Of a stretch of 64,000 nucleotides of DNA, positions 1-9,601 are shown in pieces. The notes under the pieces were generated by a model that was not told where the DNA came from, did no database searches, and saw only the letters and a program-made list of their open reading frames with translations. The stretch is taken from the NCBI GenBank assembly GCA_963787285.1, contig CAWBCM010000008.1, positions 124,001-188,000 of the forward strand. Direction: 5' to 3'. The stretch comes from JAHEJN01 sp963787285. GTDB lineage: Bacteria > Actinomycetota > Acidimicrobiia > Acidimicrobiales > JAHEJN01. Each line of letters opens with the position of its first letter. The first letter of the stretch is position 1. Made by a program: the position numbers and the translations under genes.

Positions 1-23
1 GCGTGAACCCAGATCGTTTCCAT
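1..23 (-). CDS. etfA: Electron transfer flavoprotein alpha subunit, 5' end only
   Basis: Only the first codons are inside the window (METIWVH), read leftwards off the edge. The start has a strong Shine-Dalgarno, AGGAGG, and the TAG stop of etfB forms the beginning of that site (TAGGAGG), so the two genes are tightly coupled. Identity rests on position directly after etfB, since etfB-etfA is the standard order; the seven visible residues are too few to prove it. Confidence 0.6.
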
Positions 24-32
24 GGGGGCCTC

Positions 33-812
33 CTACAGGACCTTGAGTTGCTCGAGATAGGCCACGATGCGCTCGTACCCGCTGCCGTCATCTTCGATGA
101 TCTCGCCCGCTTCCCGCTCGGGTGCGGTCGCGACGTCGACGATCGCCTGGCCTCCGCCGGCCCAGCCGACCGAACCGACATCGATGCCGAGATCGGCCAC
201 GCTCAACTCGGCAACCGGCTTTCCCTTGGCCGCCATGATGCCCTTGAACGAGGGGTATCGGGGTTCCACCACACCGGCGGTGACCGACACGAGCGCCGGC
301 AGTGGGCACTCGATGTCGTCGTAGCCGGCTTCGGTCTGTCGTTGTGCCTTCACGATGCCGTCACTGATCTCGATCGACTTGGCGAAGGTCACCGACGGAA
401 GACCCAGGAGCTCGGCGACCTGCTCGGGCACGGTGCCCGTGTAGCCGTCGCTCGACTCGGTGCCGGCCAGGACCAGGTCGGCGCCGACCCGCTCGATGGC
501 CTTGGCGAGCACCTTGGCGGTTCCGAGCGCGTCGGTTCCGGCCAGGGCGTCGTCGCTCACGAGGATGGCCTCGGCGGCCCCCATGGCCAGGGCGGTTCGC
601 AGCCCGTTGGTCTCGTTGTGGGGAGCCATCGACACCAGGACGACGTCGCCGCCACCGGCTGCCTCGGCGAGCTGCAGCGCCATCTCGACGCCGTAGCTGT
701 CGGACTCGTCGAGAATCAGCTTCATGTCACGTTTCAGGGTGTTGGTCTCGGGGTCGAGCTCACCCGGATCGGCGGGGTCGGGAATCTGCTTCACACACAC
801 GGCGATCTTCAT
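33..812 (-). CDS. etfB: Electron transfer flavoprotein beta subunit
   Basis: A 259-residue protein, the normal EtfB length, starting MKIAVCVKQIPDPADP as in the family. EtfB pairs with EtfA to carry FAD and AMP and passes electrons from acyl-CoA and other dehydrogenases to the quinone pool through ETF:quinone oxidoreductase in the cytoplasm. The conserved segment LVLAGTESSDGYTGTVP (around residues 115-131) is the EtfB signature region. I chose ATG 812 because homologues begin there; an upstream in-frame extension to 878 lacks similarity. A CAGACT box lies 7 nt before this ATG, which fits the leaderless style of the window but is a weak match. Confidence 0.93.
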   Translation of the reverse strand: MKIAVCVKQIPDPADPGELDPETNTLKRDMKLILDESDSYGVEMALQLAEAAGGGDVVLVSMAPHNETNGLRTALAMGAAEAILVSDDALAGTDALGTAKVLAKAIERVGADLVLAGTESSDGYTGTVPEQVAELLGLPSVTFAKSIEISDGIVKAQRQTEAGYDDIECPLPALVSVTAGVVEPRYPSFKGIMAAKGKPVAELSVADLGIDVGSVGWAGGGQAIVDVATAPEREAGEIIEDDGSGYERIVAYLEQLKVL

Positions 813-895
813 TCCGACAGTCTGGGGCGAGATGCGCCGCGTTGCCAACCCGTGGGTAACTTGTGGCCCCCGGCGCACGGCTTCGCCCTCATCGG

Positions 896-901
896 TAGCG
901 T
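896..901 (+). promoter_or_regulatory. Leaderless -10 box TAGCGT for the lipid kinase gene
   Basis: TAGCGT ends 8 nt before GTG 909, so transcription would start at or next to the start codon. This supports GTG 909 over any upstream start. Confidence 0.55.
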
Positions 902-908
902 TGCGCCA

Positions 909-1829
909 GTGCGCCTGCTGTTGATCGCCAATCCCACGGCCTCATCGGTCACCCCGCGGGCTCGCGTGATCATCGAACAGGCCCTGTCGGCCGAACACGA
1001 CGTCAGCGTGGCCGAGACCCGTCGCCGGGGCCACGCCACCCGTTTGGCGCAATCGGCCGCCCGAAGCGGCGTCGAAGTCGTTGCGGTGCTCGGTGGCGAC
1101 GGCACGTTGAACGAGGTCGCCAACGGGCTGGCGGGCACCGACACGGCCCTCGCCTGTCTCCCCGGCGGATCGACGAACGTGTTCGCCCGCACCATCGGGC
1201 TCCCCGACGACCCCGTCGAGGCCACCTCCCTCATCCTTCGCGCCATCGCCGCGGACCGCATTCGGCGGGTCGGGCTCGGCTCGGTGAATGGGCGCTACTT
1301 CCTCTTCCACACCGGCATCGGCTTCGATGCGGCGGTCGTCGAACAGGTCGAGCGGCGCGGCGATCTCAAGCGGTATGCCAACCATGCCCTCTTCGCCTGG
1401 GCGGCCGTCACGACCTTCGTGCGCCACTACGACCGTTCGAAGCCCCGGTTCACGATCACCTTCCCCGATGGCACCTCGGTGCCCGACGCCTACTTCACCA
1501 TCTGCCTCAACACGAATCCCTACACCTTCGTCGGCTCGCGTCCCTTCGACATCGCGCCCGAGGCCACGCTCGATCGCGGGCTGGCCACGCTCACCTTGCG
1601 GTCACTCAAACTCCACCGCTTCCTTCCCATCCTGGCCTGGGGTCTGCTGTCCCCCGACAAGATCCGAACCAGCGGCGCCGTCGACTACCGCACCGATCTC
1701 ACCGAGTTCGAGGTGGTCGGCCATTCGCCGTTCCCCTACCAGGTCGACGGCGACTTCCTCGGCACGGTCCGCACGCTGCGGTTTCGACACGAACCCGCGA
1801 AGCTGTTGCTCGTCGAACCGGGTCGCTGA
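909..1829 (+). CDS. Diacylglycerol/lipid kinase family protein
   Basis: A 306-residue cytoplasmic protein of the DAGK catalytic family (YegS/DgkB/BmrU-like). It opens RLLLIANPTAS and carries the nucleotide-binding signature VLGGDGTLNEVANGL near residue 65, followed by LPGGSTNVFART, which are the diagnostic motifs. The C-terminal half has the beta-sandwich end with PYQVDGDF. Members phosphorylate diacylglycerol, sphingosine-like bases or related lipids with ATP; the substrate here cannot be read from sequence. The GTG start is supported by an adjacent -10 box. It is divergent from etfB and followed 37 nt later by a peptidase gene with its own promoter. Confidence 0.85.
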   Translation: MRLLLIANPTASSVTPRARVIIEQALSAEHDVSVAETRRRGHATRLAQSAARSGVEVVAVLGGDGTLNEVANGLAGTDTALACLPGGSTNVFARTIGLPDDPVEATSLILRAIAADRIRRVGLGSVNGRYFLFHTGIGFDAAVVEQVERRGDLKRYANHALFAWAAVTTFVRHYDRSKPRFTITFPDGTSVPDAYFTICLNTNPYTFVGSRPFDIAPEATLDRGLATLTLRSLKLHRFLPILAWGLLSPDKIRTSGAVDYRTDLTEFEVVGHSPFPYQVDGDFLGTVRTLRFRHEPAKLLLVEPGR

Positions 1830-1853
1830 CGGGTCCGGCCGCCGCGGCTCGCC

Positions 1854-1859
1854 CATACT
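1854..1859 (+). promoter_or_regulatory. Leaderless -10 box CATACT for the M1 peptidase gene
   Basis: CATACT ends 8 nt before ATG 1867; no Shine-Dalgarno is visible between them. Confidence 0.5.
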
Positions 1860-1866
1860 GAGCGCC

Positions 1867-3393
1867 ATGGACCGCCGGCGAATCGCCCGTTCGATCGTTG
1901 TCGTGTTGGCGCTCACGTCCACCGGCTGTGCGGGTGTCGCCGAAATGCAGGTCGAGGCGGCGCCGACCCCCACACCCGCTCCCGCCGCTGCGGTCGATGA
2001 ACCAGCTGCACCTGCTCCCACCACGACACCCGACGCTCGCGCCGAAGCGGCCGCGCCGAGGGGCGTCCCCGGCAGCGACGGTGTCGGCGACTCCTTGTAC
2101 CCGGGGCTGGGCAACGGCGGATACGACGTCATCCACTACGACCTCGAGCTCGACTTCACCCCCGACAACGTGGGTGGCGCCGGCACGATCGTGGCCCGCA
2201 CCACGATCCGTGCCGCCACGACCGACGATCTCACCTCGTTCAATCTCGACCTCACCGGCCTCGACGTCGCAACGGTGAGCGTCGACGGGCGTGGCGCCGA
2301 CTTCGTCAGGACGGGTGCGGAACTCACGATCGTGCCCGCCGAGCCACTGCCCGACGGTGCCGAGTTCGTAACCGTGGTCGAGTACTCCGGAACTCCGATT
2401 CCCGTAGCTGTGGACGAGACGAGCCCGGTGACGGGGTGGACACCGAGCGACGGTGGCATCTTCGTCGCCGGTGAGCCCACCGGGGCATCGGGCTGGTTCC
2501 CGGTGAACGATCATCCTTCCGACAAGGCCGGCTACACCATCACCGTGACCGCCCCCGACGACCTCGTCGTGGCCTCTATCGGCCGGCTCGTGTCGCGCGC
2601 TACCAGCGGGGACGGCACCGCCACGTGGCGGTACGAGGCACCCGCTCCCACTGCGAGCTACCTCGTGGCGCTGGCGATCGACGATCTCACATTGTTCGAG
2701 CAGGGCACCTTCGACGGCGTGCTCCTGCGCCACGCCTTCGCCAGCGAGCTGGCCGAGCCCGCTCGGGCCGACACCGACCGCCTTCCCGAGGTGCTCGCCT
2801 ATTTCAGCTCGGTCTTCGGGCCATTCCCGTTCGAGGTCTACGGCCATCTCGTGGTCGACACCCCCTTCGGCGCGGCGCTCGAGACCCAGACGCTGACGGT
2901 CTTCGGCTCCGACACCGTCGAGGGCACCGGGCGGCTCCCCAATGTCGTGGTCCACGAGCTCGCCCATCAGTGGTTCGGTGACCACGTCGGCCTCGCCGAC
3001 TGGAGCGATTTGTGGTTGAACGAGGGCTTCGCCACCTACGCCGAGTTCCTCTGGTTCGAGCACGACGGTCGTCTCACCCGTGACGACATCGGTCGGTTGA
3101 TCCTGGACGCCGGCGTCCCGCTCACTCCGCCGGGCACGCCCGATCCGGCCGACCTCTTCGCGCGGAGCATCTATCTCCGGGGCGCACTCACCCTGCACGC
3201 GATCCGCCTCACCGTCGGCGACGACGCCTTCTTCGAGATCCTACGGGGCTGGACCGAGCGTTTCGGCGGAGCGACCGCCACCACCGACGACTTCGTCGAG
3301 CTGGCCGAAGCAGTGAGCGGTCAGACGCTCCGACCGCTCATCGAAGCCTGGCTGTATGCCGAGGAGATGCCCGAGCTACCGGCGACCGGCTGA
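1867..3393 (+). CDS. M1 family zinc metallopeptidase, lipoprotein
   Basis: A 508-residue protein with a lipoprotein signal (RRRIARSIVVVLALTSTGC; Cys near residue 19), then a Pro/Ala/Thr-rich linker of about 40 residues. The M1 domain has the zinc motif HELAHQWFG followed by LWLNEGFATYAE, giving two His and the distal Glu ligand. The substrate-anchoring GxMEN motif is replaced by GAALETQT, which occurs in divergent M1 members. It is shorter than aminopeptidase N (about 850) and lacks the C-terminal helical domain. It is likely an extracytoplasmic aminopeptidase anchored to the membrane. Its stop codon abuts the stop of the convergent phosphodiesterase gene (TGATCA). Confidence 0.87.
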   Translation: MDRRRIARSIVVVLALTSTGCAGVAEMQVEAAPTPTPAPAAAVDEPAAPAPTTTPDARAEAAAPRGVPGSDGVGDSLYPGLGNGGYDVIHYDLELDFTPDNVGGAGTIVARTTIRAATTDDLTSFNLDLTGLDVATVSVDGRGADFVRTGAELTIVPAEPLPDGAEFVTVVEYSGTPIPVAVDETSPVTGWTPSDGGIFVAGEPTGASGWFPVNDHPSDKAGYTITVTAPDDLVVASIGRLVSRATSGDGTATWRYEAPAPTASYLVALAIDDLTLFEQGTFDGVLLRHAFASELAEPARADTDRLPEVLAYFSSVFGPFPFEVYGHLVVDTPFGAALETQTLTVFGSDTVEGTGRLPNVVVHELAHQWFGDHVGLADWSDLWLNEGFATYAEFLWFEHDGRLTRDDIGRLILDAGVPLTPPGTPDPADLFARSIYLRGALTLHAIRLTVGDDAFFEILRGWTERFGGATATTDDFVELAEAVSGQTLRPLIEAWLYAEEMPELPATG

Positions 3394-4080
3394 TCAGCGT
3401 CGGTCGATGGCGGTGCGTGCGAGATCGACGCGGTCGGTGATGATGCCGTCGACACCCAGGTCGAGCATGCGTTCGAGGCCCTCTTCGTCGTTCACCGTCC
3501 AGACGTTGACGGCGATGCCCGAGGCGTGGGCTCGCGCGACCAACCGCGTGGTGGTCAGCGTCCGAAACGGGATGATGGCGGCGTGGCCCCGAGCCGAAGC
3601 CCGTTCGACGAGCTGGAGCGGATCGAGCGCGTCGAAGGTGACCAACCCCACGGGGATCGAGGGGTCGACGGCTTGGATCCGATCGACCGAGTCGGGGTTG
3701 AACGACGTGACGAGCACGTCGGAGGGTGACCGGTACGCCGCCACAAGCCCGGCGACGGCGACCGACGCGAGATTGGCTTCGTCGTAGTCGGGGTCGCCGG
3801 GGGAATTCTTGATCTCGACGTTGATGCCGAGTGTCGGGCACGCCTCGAAGACTTCGACGAGTGTGGGCACGTCGTCGGGGAGCTCGTCGGCGGTCAGACC
3901 GACGATCACGCGACCATCGGTGAGGTGGGCGTCGTGGTGCACGACGAGCACGTCGTCGCTCGTCCGCCGCACATCGAGCTCGATCCAATCGGCCCCGGAA
4001 CGCTCGGCCGCGTGGTAGGCCGCGAGGGTGTTCTCGCGCGCCTCGACCGAATAGCCCCGATGGGCGATCAGGTTGGTCAT
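3394..4080 (-). CDS. Glycerophosphodiester phosphodiesterase
   Basis: A 228-residue GDPD-family TIM barrel. It starts with the conserved IAHRGYSVEARENT motif (catalytic His and Arg-Gly) and contains IELDVRRTSDDVLVVHHD, with the metal-binding Glu/Asp and the second catalytic His. The typical C-terminal pieces VNVWTVND and GVDGIITD are present. It hydrolyses glycerophosphodiesters to glycerol-3-phosphate and an alcohol. No signal peptide is visible, so it is probably cytoplasmic. A TAGTGT box sits just upstream of the start. Confidence 0.92.
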   Translation of the reverse strand: MTNLIAHRGYSVEARENTLAAYHAAERSGADWIELDVRRTSDDVLVVHHDAHLTDGRVIVGLTADELPDDVPTLVEVFEACPTLGINVEIKNSPGDPDYDEANLASVAVAGLVAAYRSPSDVLVTSFNPDSVDRIQAVDPSIPVGLVTFDALDPLQLVERASARGHAAIIPFRTLTTTRLVARAHASGIAVNVWTVNDEEGLERMLDLGVDGIITDRVDLARTAIDRR

Positions 4081-4088
4081 GAATGCTC

Positions 4089-4094
4089 ACACTA
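4089..4094 (-). promoter_or_regulatory. Leaderless -10 box TAGTGT for the phosphodiesterase gene
   Basis: On the minus strand TAGTGT ends 9 nt before ATG 4080. Confidence 0.45.
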
Positions 4095-4118
4095 GGTGTT
4101 CGAGTCCGAAAGAGCCCC

Positions 4119-4147
4119 TTGCACATGTGGCACGGCGACTGTAGATT
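4119..4147 (+). promoter_or_regulatory. Sigma70-type promoter of the whiB gene
   Basis: TTGCAC (-35, 4119-4124), a 17-bp spacer and TAGATT (-10, 4142-4147). The transcript would have a 5' leader of about 75 nt before the GTG with AGGAGG, so this gene is leadered unlike most of its neighbours. Confidence 0.6.
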
Positions 4148-4229
4148 CTTCGCCGGTCGGGCGTTCCGGGGGTGTGAACGCCGATCCACCCAGCGTGGTC
4201 AATGACGTCCACGTGAGACAGGAGGCATT

Positions 4230-4514
4230 GTGGCACTCACCCTCCCGCACACCGTCACGACCGGTGACTGGCGCGAGGTCTCGGCGTGCCGAGACACCGA
4301 TCCAGAACTGTTCTTCCCGGTGGGAACCACGGGATCGGCCGTCGATCAGATCGCAAGTGCAAAAGCCGTGTGCAATCAGTGCATGGCCCGCGTCGAGTGT
4401 CTCGAGTTCGCGCTCGAGACCAACCAGGACTCCGGTGTCTGGGGCGGCGCGTCCGAGGAGGAACGACGCGCCCTACGTCGTTTGGCGCGCCAGCGCCGGG
4501 CGGCGAGCAACTGA
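4230..4514 (+). CDS. whiB1: WhiB family iron-sulfur transcription factor, WhiB1-like
   Basis: A 94-residue protein with the WhiB cysteine set C20, C48, C51 and C57, which binds a [4Fe-4S] cluster, followed by the GVWGG turn (residues 69-73) and a basic tail RALRRLARQRR for DNA contact. WhiB proteins bind the housekeeping sigma factor and adjust transcription in response to redox state or NO. The GTG start is set by AGGAGG four bases upstream. Its neighbour on the other strand is a pdtaS-like kinase, the same pairing as whiB1 and pdtaS in mycobacteria, which supports assignment to the WhiB1 group. Confidence 0.92.
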   Translation: MALTLPHTVTTGDWREVSACRDTDPELFFPVGTTGSAVDQIASAKAVCNQCMARVECLEFALETNQDSGVWGGASEEERRALRRLARQRRAASN

Positions 4515-4539
4515 CCGACACGCGGGCGCCGTCGGCGCC

Positions 4540-5991
4540 TCAGCACGGGAACGTGATGTCGACCCGGGTGCCGGGACGATCCGGTGGGCCGCCCGCCGGG
4601 CGGTAATTCACCGTGCCATCGAGCTCCGACTCGACCAGCGTGGTCACGATCGTCATTCCGAGTCCGTTCGAGTCCGTCGCGATCGGCGTGGCTCCCCGCC
4701 CGTCGTCGCTCACGCTGACGCTCACCTGCTCGCCGTCGTTGGCCAGGGCGATGGTCACGATCCCACGTCCGATGCCCGGAGCCAGGAACGCGTGCTCCAC
4801 CGCATTCTGCAGGAGCTCGGTGAGCACGATCGCGAGCTGGGTGGACTGCTCCGAACGGAGCCTTCCCGCGTCGCCCTCGATGCGGAACTCGACCGGGTGG
4901 GTGGGGTCGACCAGACCCTCCTCCACCAGTCGGACCAGCGTTCGCAGGATGTCGGCGAAGGGCATGGCATCGCCGGGATCCTGGGAGAGGATCTCGTGCA
5001 CGACGGCGATCGACTGGATCCGACGGACCGACTCGTCGATGGCCTGCTTCGCCGCCGGCTCGGCCAGGCGACGGCCCTGGAGCCGCAGCAGCGACGAGAT
5101 GGTCTGCAGGTTGTTCTTCACCCGGTGGTGGATCTCGGCGATCGACGCGTCCTTGCTCATGAGGAGTCGATCGCGTCGACGGAGGTCGGTGACGTCACGA
5201 ACGAGAACCAACCCACCGGTGAGGCGCTGCGACTCGACGAGGGGAAGGCAGAAAGCGAGTGCGATCGAATCGTCCGCGGCCTCGAGCTCGTCGATCCCGG
5301 GCGACAGTGCGGCCATGCCCCGCTCGATTCCGGGCGTGTCGAGCCCGATCGCATCGAAGCTCCGGCCCTCCAGATCTCCGTCGTAGCCGAGGCCCACCAA
5401 CGTCGAGCGAGCGTTCGGGGAGACGAACTCGATGCGGCGCTCCGGATCGATGACGATCACACCGTCGCCCACGCGTGGCATCTCCTCCTCGAGATCGAGC
5501 CGGTCGGCGAAGGGGAACACCCCTTCGGCAACCATCCGATCGAGGCGCCGGCACGCAGTGAAGTAGGCGATCTCGAGGTCGCCCGGCGAGCGCTGCATGT
5601 CGGGGGAGAACTGCCGCGACAACACCCCGATGAGCTCACCGTCGAGTCGGACCGGTATGTCGAGCACGCGAATGCGGGGCGACTCCTCACGGAAGAGGAG
5701 GCCCCCGTCGACGACCTCGCCCGTGGCGAACGCCGAAGCGAGCAACGGGCGGTCATGGGAAACGATCTCTGCGATGCGATCGTGTCGGTACAGCGTCGGA
5801 CCCGTCGTGGGCCGCACCTGATCGAGGATCACGAACGTCTCGGCGCGGTCGCTCACCCGGCCGAACAACAAGATGTCGGCGAAGGAGAGGTCGGCCAGCA
5901 GGTTCCACGCCCGAGTCAGTCGTTGCAGGTGCGCAATCTGGTCGGGGCCGAGATCGGTGTGCTGCCGGGCCAGCTCGGAGAGGGAAGCCAC
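4540..5991 (-). CDS. pdtaS: Sensor histidine kinase, PdtaS-like
   Basis: A 483-residue cytosolic kinase without membrane segments. It has a GAF-like N-terminal domain (about 1-150), a PAS domain (about 165-280), then the HisKA_2 dimerisation helix with EIHHRVKNNLQTISSLL (phosphoacceptor His) and an HATPase domain with LLQNAVEHAF and DDGRG. This is the PdtaS layout; PdtaS phosphorylates PdtaR, an ANTAR-domain RNA-binding antiterminator. No pdtaR gene is visible here. The start is GTG 5991, preceded by a TAGCAT box at leaderless distance. It is convergent with the whiB1-like gene. Confidence 0.88.
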   Translation of the reverse strand: MASLSELARQHTDLGPDQIAHLQRLTRAWNLLADLSFADILLFGRVSDRAETFVILDQVRPTTGPTLYRHDRIAEIVSHDRPLLASAFATGEVVDGGLLFREESPRIRVLDIPVRLDGELIGVLSRQFSPDMQRSPGDLEIAYFTACRRLDRMVAEGVFPFADRLDLEEEMPRVGDGVIVIDPERRIEFVSPNARSTLVGLGYDGDLEGRSFDAIGLDTPGIERGMAALSPGIDELEAADDSIALAFCLPLVESQRLTGGLVLVRDVTDLRRRDRLLMSKDASIAEIHHRVKNNLQTISSLLRLQGRRLAEPAAKQAIDESVRRIQSIAVVHEILSQDPGDAMPFADILRTLVRLVEEGLVDPTHPVEFRIEGDAGRLRSEQSTQLAIVLTELLQNAVEHAFLAPGIGRGIVTIALANDGEQVSVSVSDDGRGATPIATDSNGLGMTIVTTLVESELDGTVNYRPAGGPPDRPGTRVDITFPC

Positions 5992-5998
5992 ACGGCGG

Positions 5999-6004
5999 AT
6001 GCTA
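5999..6004 (-). promoter_or_regulatory. Leaderless -10 box TAGCAT for pdtaS
   Basis: On the minus strand TAGCAT ends 8 nt before GTG 5991, in the gap after the ATPase gene. Confidence 0.5.
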
Positions 6005-6012
6005 GGCGGCCC

Positions 6013-7182
6013 TCAGCCGACCCCATCGCCGAACAGCGCCTCACCCATCCGCAGAAGGCCTTCGAGATCATGAACATCGTCCTCGAAGAAGGGGATCTGC
6101 ACGGTGGCGTCGGCCGAGAAGCTCAGCTCGGCGAGCATCTCCGCCTCTCGGGTCGCGGGCACTCGGTAGTTGAGGTAGCTCTCCCCGATCTCGGCGAGCA
6201 CCGAGCTCAGTGCCGCCGGATCGGTGTCGGGGAGCGCGAGCCGTACGGCGAGGTCGGGCGCGCCCTTGACCATCGCGCGGGCCGCGGTCGCCGCGCCTCG
6301 CTGGCGCAGCACGGCCGGCAGCACCCGGTTCAGCACGAGGCCACCGAGATGCAGATTTCGCTCGGCCAGTGCGTCGATGAAGAACTCGGCTTCGGTGACC
6401 GACGCCGACTCGAGCGTGCTCACGACCGTGAAGGTGGTTCGCCGGTCGCCGAGGGTTCGCTCGACTGCTCGGGCCCGGTCGACGAAACCCTCGTGCATGG
6501 TCTGGAACAGCACGAAGAACTCGGCGATGTCCCGGAGGAAGTCGGAGCCGAGCACGCGATCGGCCACCGTGTAGAAGGGCCTCGACGCAACCGTGACGAT
6601 GCGCGATCGGTACGGCACCGTGAGCCACCGAAGGAGACGGCTCGAGAAGAAGTCGCCCATCCGCCGTGGCGCCTCGAGGAAGTCGATCGCATTCCTCGAC
6701 GGTGGTGTGTCGACCACGATGAGGTCGTAGTCGCCCGTTGCGTGCAGTTCGTGCAGCCGCTCCATGGCGATGTAGTCGTGGCTCTGCACGAATCGACCGG
6801 TGATGTTCTCGTAGAGCGGGTTGTCGAGAATCGCGGTGCGCACCTCGTCGTCGGGAGCGTGGATCCGGACCAGGTCGTCCCACGATGCCTTGGTGTCGAG
6901 CATGGCGGCCCAGAGCTCACCTCGGGGCTCGAGACCGATCGCCGCGAATGCCGCCTCGGGAACGCGGGTGGCCCGGTTGCCGAGGGCGCCGACGCCCAAC
7001 GCGCTGGCCAGGCGCCGAGCAGGGTCGACCGTGAGCACGAGTACCCGACCGCCCAGCTGGGACGCCGCCATCAACGCCGCCGAGGCGGCCACCGTGGTCT
7101 TGCCGACGCCTCCGGGCCCGCAGACCACGACGATCTCCCGGCTGGCCAGAAGGCGCTCGAAGGCGGATGCTTCCGAGCTCAT
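6013..7182 (-). CDS. ArsA/Get3-family ATPase, second of a pair
   Basis: A 389-residue P-loop ATPase with the deviant Walker A CGPGGVGKTTVAAS near residue 20, the switch region LTVDPARRLASALG and a Walker B-like DLIVVDTPPS. It matches the ArsA/Get3 family, which in actinobacteria occurs as two adjacent single-domain genes (the Rv3679-Rv3680 type in mycobacteria). It overlaps the preceding ATPase gene by four bases (ATGA), so a stoichiometric heteromer is likely. A role in anion or membrane-protein handling is inference; no ArsB or arsenate reductase is nearby. ATG 7182 is chosen because the P-loop starts shortly after it. Confidence 0.85.
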   Translation of the reverse strand: MSSEASAFERLLASREIVVVCGPGGVGKTTVAASAALMAASQLGGRVLVLTVDPARRLASALGVGALGNRATRVPEAAFAAIGLEPRGELWAAMLDTKASWDDLVRIHAPDDEVRTAILDNPLYENITGRFVQSHDYIAMERLHELHATGDYDLIVVDTPPSRNAIDFLEAPRRMGDFFSSRLLRWLTVPYRSRIVTVASRPFYTVADRVLGSDFLRDIAEFFVLFQTMHEGFVDRARAVERTLGDRRTTFTVVSTLESASVTEAEFFIDALAERNLHLGGLVLNRVLPAVLRQRGAATAARAMVKGAPDLAVRLALPDTDPAALSSVLAEIGESYLNYRVPATREAEMLAELSFSADATVQIPFFEDDVHDLEGLLRMGEALFGDGVG

Positions 7183-8117
7183 ACGGTGAAGAGCTCGTCG
7201 GCGAGCGCCTCGGCGATCATGTGGGTGTTCCGCAGGCCATGGGCGCGTGTGAAGAGGAACGGGACGTTCATCAGCGGTACCTGCGGGGGCAGACCCGATC
7301 GAAGACGGGAGATGTGGGCGGCCCGGCTGCGGCGGAGGCGAACGGCCAGCTGGGCGCCCGCCAACACCGGCTGGACGCCGGGCCCGAGTGCGTCGACCAG
7401 CCGGTCGGCATGATCGAGAAGGGTGTCGAACACCGCCTCCTCCCGCCGACCGAACAGCTCGGGCAGCACCCGGTTCATCACCACACCGGCCAGCGCCACC
7501 GAGGTCTGGGAATCGAGCTGTTCGATGAGCTCGAGGGTCTCGGTGACCGGCATCTCCTCGGGGGTGGCCACCACGATCGCGCCGGTCTGGTCCGGGTCGG
7601 TGAGGATGTCGAGCATCCATTCGATCTGGTGACGGACCATGCCCACCTGAACGAGATCACGGATGGCCGAAGGGGCCGCCAGCTGGCCGATGATGTGGCC
7701 GGTGGCCGAGGCGTCGACCACCACCAGATCGTAGTGATCCTCGCGCACCTCGTAGGCGAGCTTGCCGACGATGAGGATCTCCTTCACCCCCGGTGCTGCA
7801 TTGGCCACGAAGTCGAAGCTGCGAGCCACCGGCCCGATGCGTCCGATCAACGGGACACGCACGTGGATCTTGAGGTACTCCCGAAGCGAAGCCTCGGTGT
7901 CCATGACCATGGCGTGGAGCCGGGGCGCGACGTTGCGTCCATCGAAGCTGAGCGGGGCCGTCTCGAACGCCGCCGCCAGCCCACCGGTGGCATCGACCTC
8001 GCACACGAGCGTCCGCTTCCCCTCCCGGGCGGCGAGGAAGGCCAGCGCCGCCGCGATGGTGGTCTTGCCGACTCCGCCCTTGCCGGTGACGAAGAGCAGG
8101 CGCTTGTCGAGCAGCAT
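7179..8117 (-). CDS. ArsA/Get3-family ATPase, first of a pair
   Basis: A 312-residue ATPase starting MLLDKRLLFVTGKGGVGKTT, a deviant Walker A with the signature lysine, followed by VCEVDATGGLAAAF and DLVVVDASATGH. Domain build and length fit a single-domain ArsA/Get3 protein. The start at 8117 places the P-loop at residues 11-18, as usual. Downstream it overlaps the second ATPase by four bases. Upstream lies the DUF3107 gene 26 bases away, so all three are probably one operon with mrp. Confidence 0.85.
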   Translation of the reverse strand: MLLDKRLLFVTGKGGVGKTTIAAALAFLAAREGKRTLVCEVDATGGLAAAFETAPLSFDGRNVAPRLHAMVMDTEASLREYLKIHVRVPLIGRIGPVARSFDFVANAAPGVKEILIVGKLAYEVREDHYDLVVVDASATGHIIGQLAAPSAIRDLVQVGMVRHQIEWMLDILTDPDQTGAIVVATPEEMPVTETLELIEQLDSQTSVALAGVVMNRVLPELFGRREEAVFDTLLDHADRLVDALGPGVQPVLAGAQLAVRLRRSRAAHISRLRSGLPPQVPLMNVPFLFTRAHGLRNTHMIAEALADELFTV

Positions 8118-8143
8118 GGGCGCGGTGACGGTCGAGCCGTCGT

Positions 8144-8377
8144 TCAGGCGCCGAATCCGATGCGACCGGTCGACGCCCTGGGGGTGAGGTCGACCCAGCC
8201 GATGCGCTCGACGGGCACCCCGACCTGGCGTTCGCGCTTGTCGGTGAGCCACAGGACGCCCTCGCCGGCCGCGAGCACCGCGTCGATGTCGTCGCGTAGC
8301 TCGTCGAAGTCGGTTTCGGGATCCATCTCGATCTCGAGCTCTTTGGGGGTGTGCAGCACTCCGATGCGTACGTTCAT
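8144..8377 (-). CDS. DUF3107 family small protein
   Basis: A 77-residue protein, MNVRIGVLHTPKELEIEMD, with the family's pattern of a short beta strand, an acidic helix and VPVERIGWVDL near the end. DUF3107 proteins (Rv3208A in mycobacteria) are small, actinobacteria-specific and of unknown function. It lies 14 bases after mrp and before the paired ATPases, so a link to metal or Fe-S homeostasis is possible but not shown. Confidence 0.85.
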   Translation of the reverse strand: MNVRIGVLHTPKELEIEMDPETDFDELRDDIDAVLAAGEGVLWLTDKRERQVGVPVERIGWVDLTPRASTGRIGFGA

Positions 8378-8391
8378 GACGGCCTCCAGCC

Positions 8392-9534
<1,143 letters not shown>

Positions 9535-9589
9535 GGGGGGCACTCCTGTGTCGGACGGGGGACGATCTCTGGCCGAGACCCGTGCGCCG

Positions 9590-9596
9590 TACACTA
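9590..9596. promoter_or_regulatory. Overlapping head-to-head -10 boxes between mrp and the SufR-like gene
   Basis: TACACT on the plus strand (9590-9595) ends 7 nt before GTG 9602, giving a leaderless regulator mRNA. TAGTGT on the minus strand (9596-9591) uses the same bases and would give mrp a leader of about 50 nt with a Shine-Dalgarno. One AT-rich core may open in both directions. Confidence 0.5.
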
Positions 9597-9601
9597 GCGA
9601 T

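Noticed and set aside
3..908. N-terminal extension of the lipid kinase across the whole etfB gene
   Set aside because: The extension is antisense to etfB. A -10 box directly before GTG 909 and the family's normal length support the short form.
4170..4200. CRP-type site (TGTGA with a TCCAC partner) before whiB1, as known for mycobacterial whiB1
   Set aside because: The half-sites are seven bases apart instead of six and the right half is off consensus, so support is too weak.
4096..7413. A 1105-codon open frame on the plus strand across pdtaS and the ATPase genes
   Set aside because: It is the antisense shadow of GC-rich minus-strand genes. The protein is low-complexity, rich in Arg/Gly/His, and matches no family, while the opposite strand encodes clear domains.
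6013..8117. Arsenite efflux pump ATPases (arsA)
   Set aside because: No arsB, arsC, arsD or ArsR-type ars operon is near. Paired single-domain ATPases of this kind are a distinct actinobacterial group.
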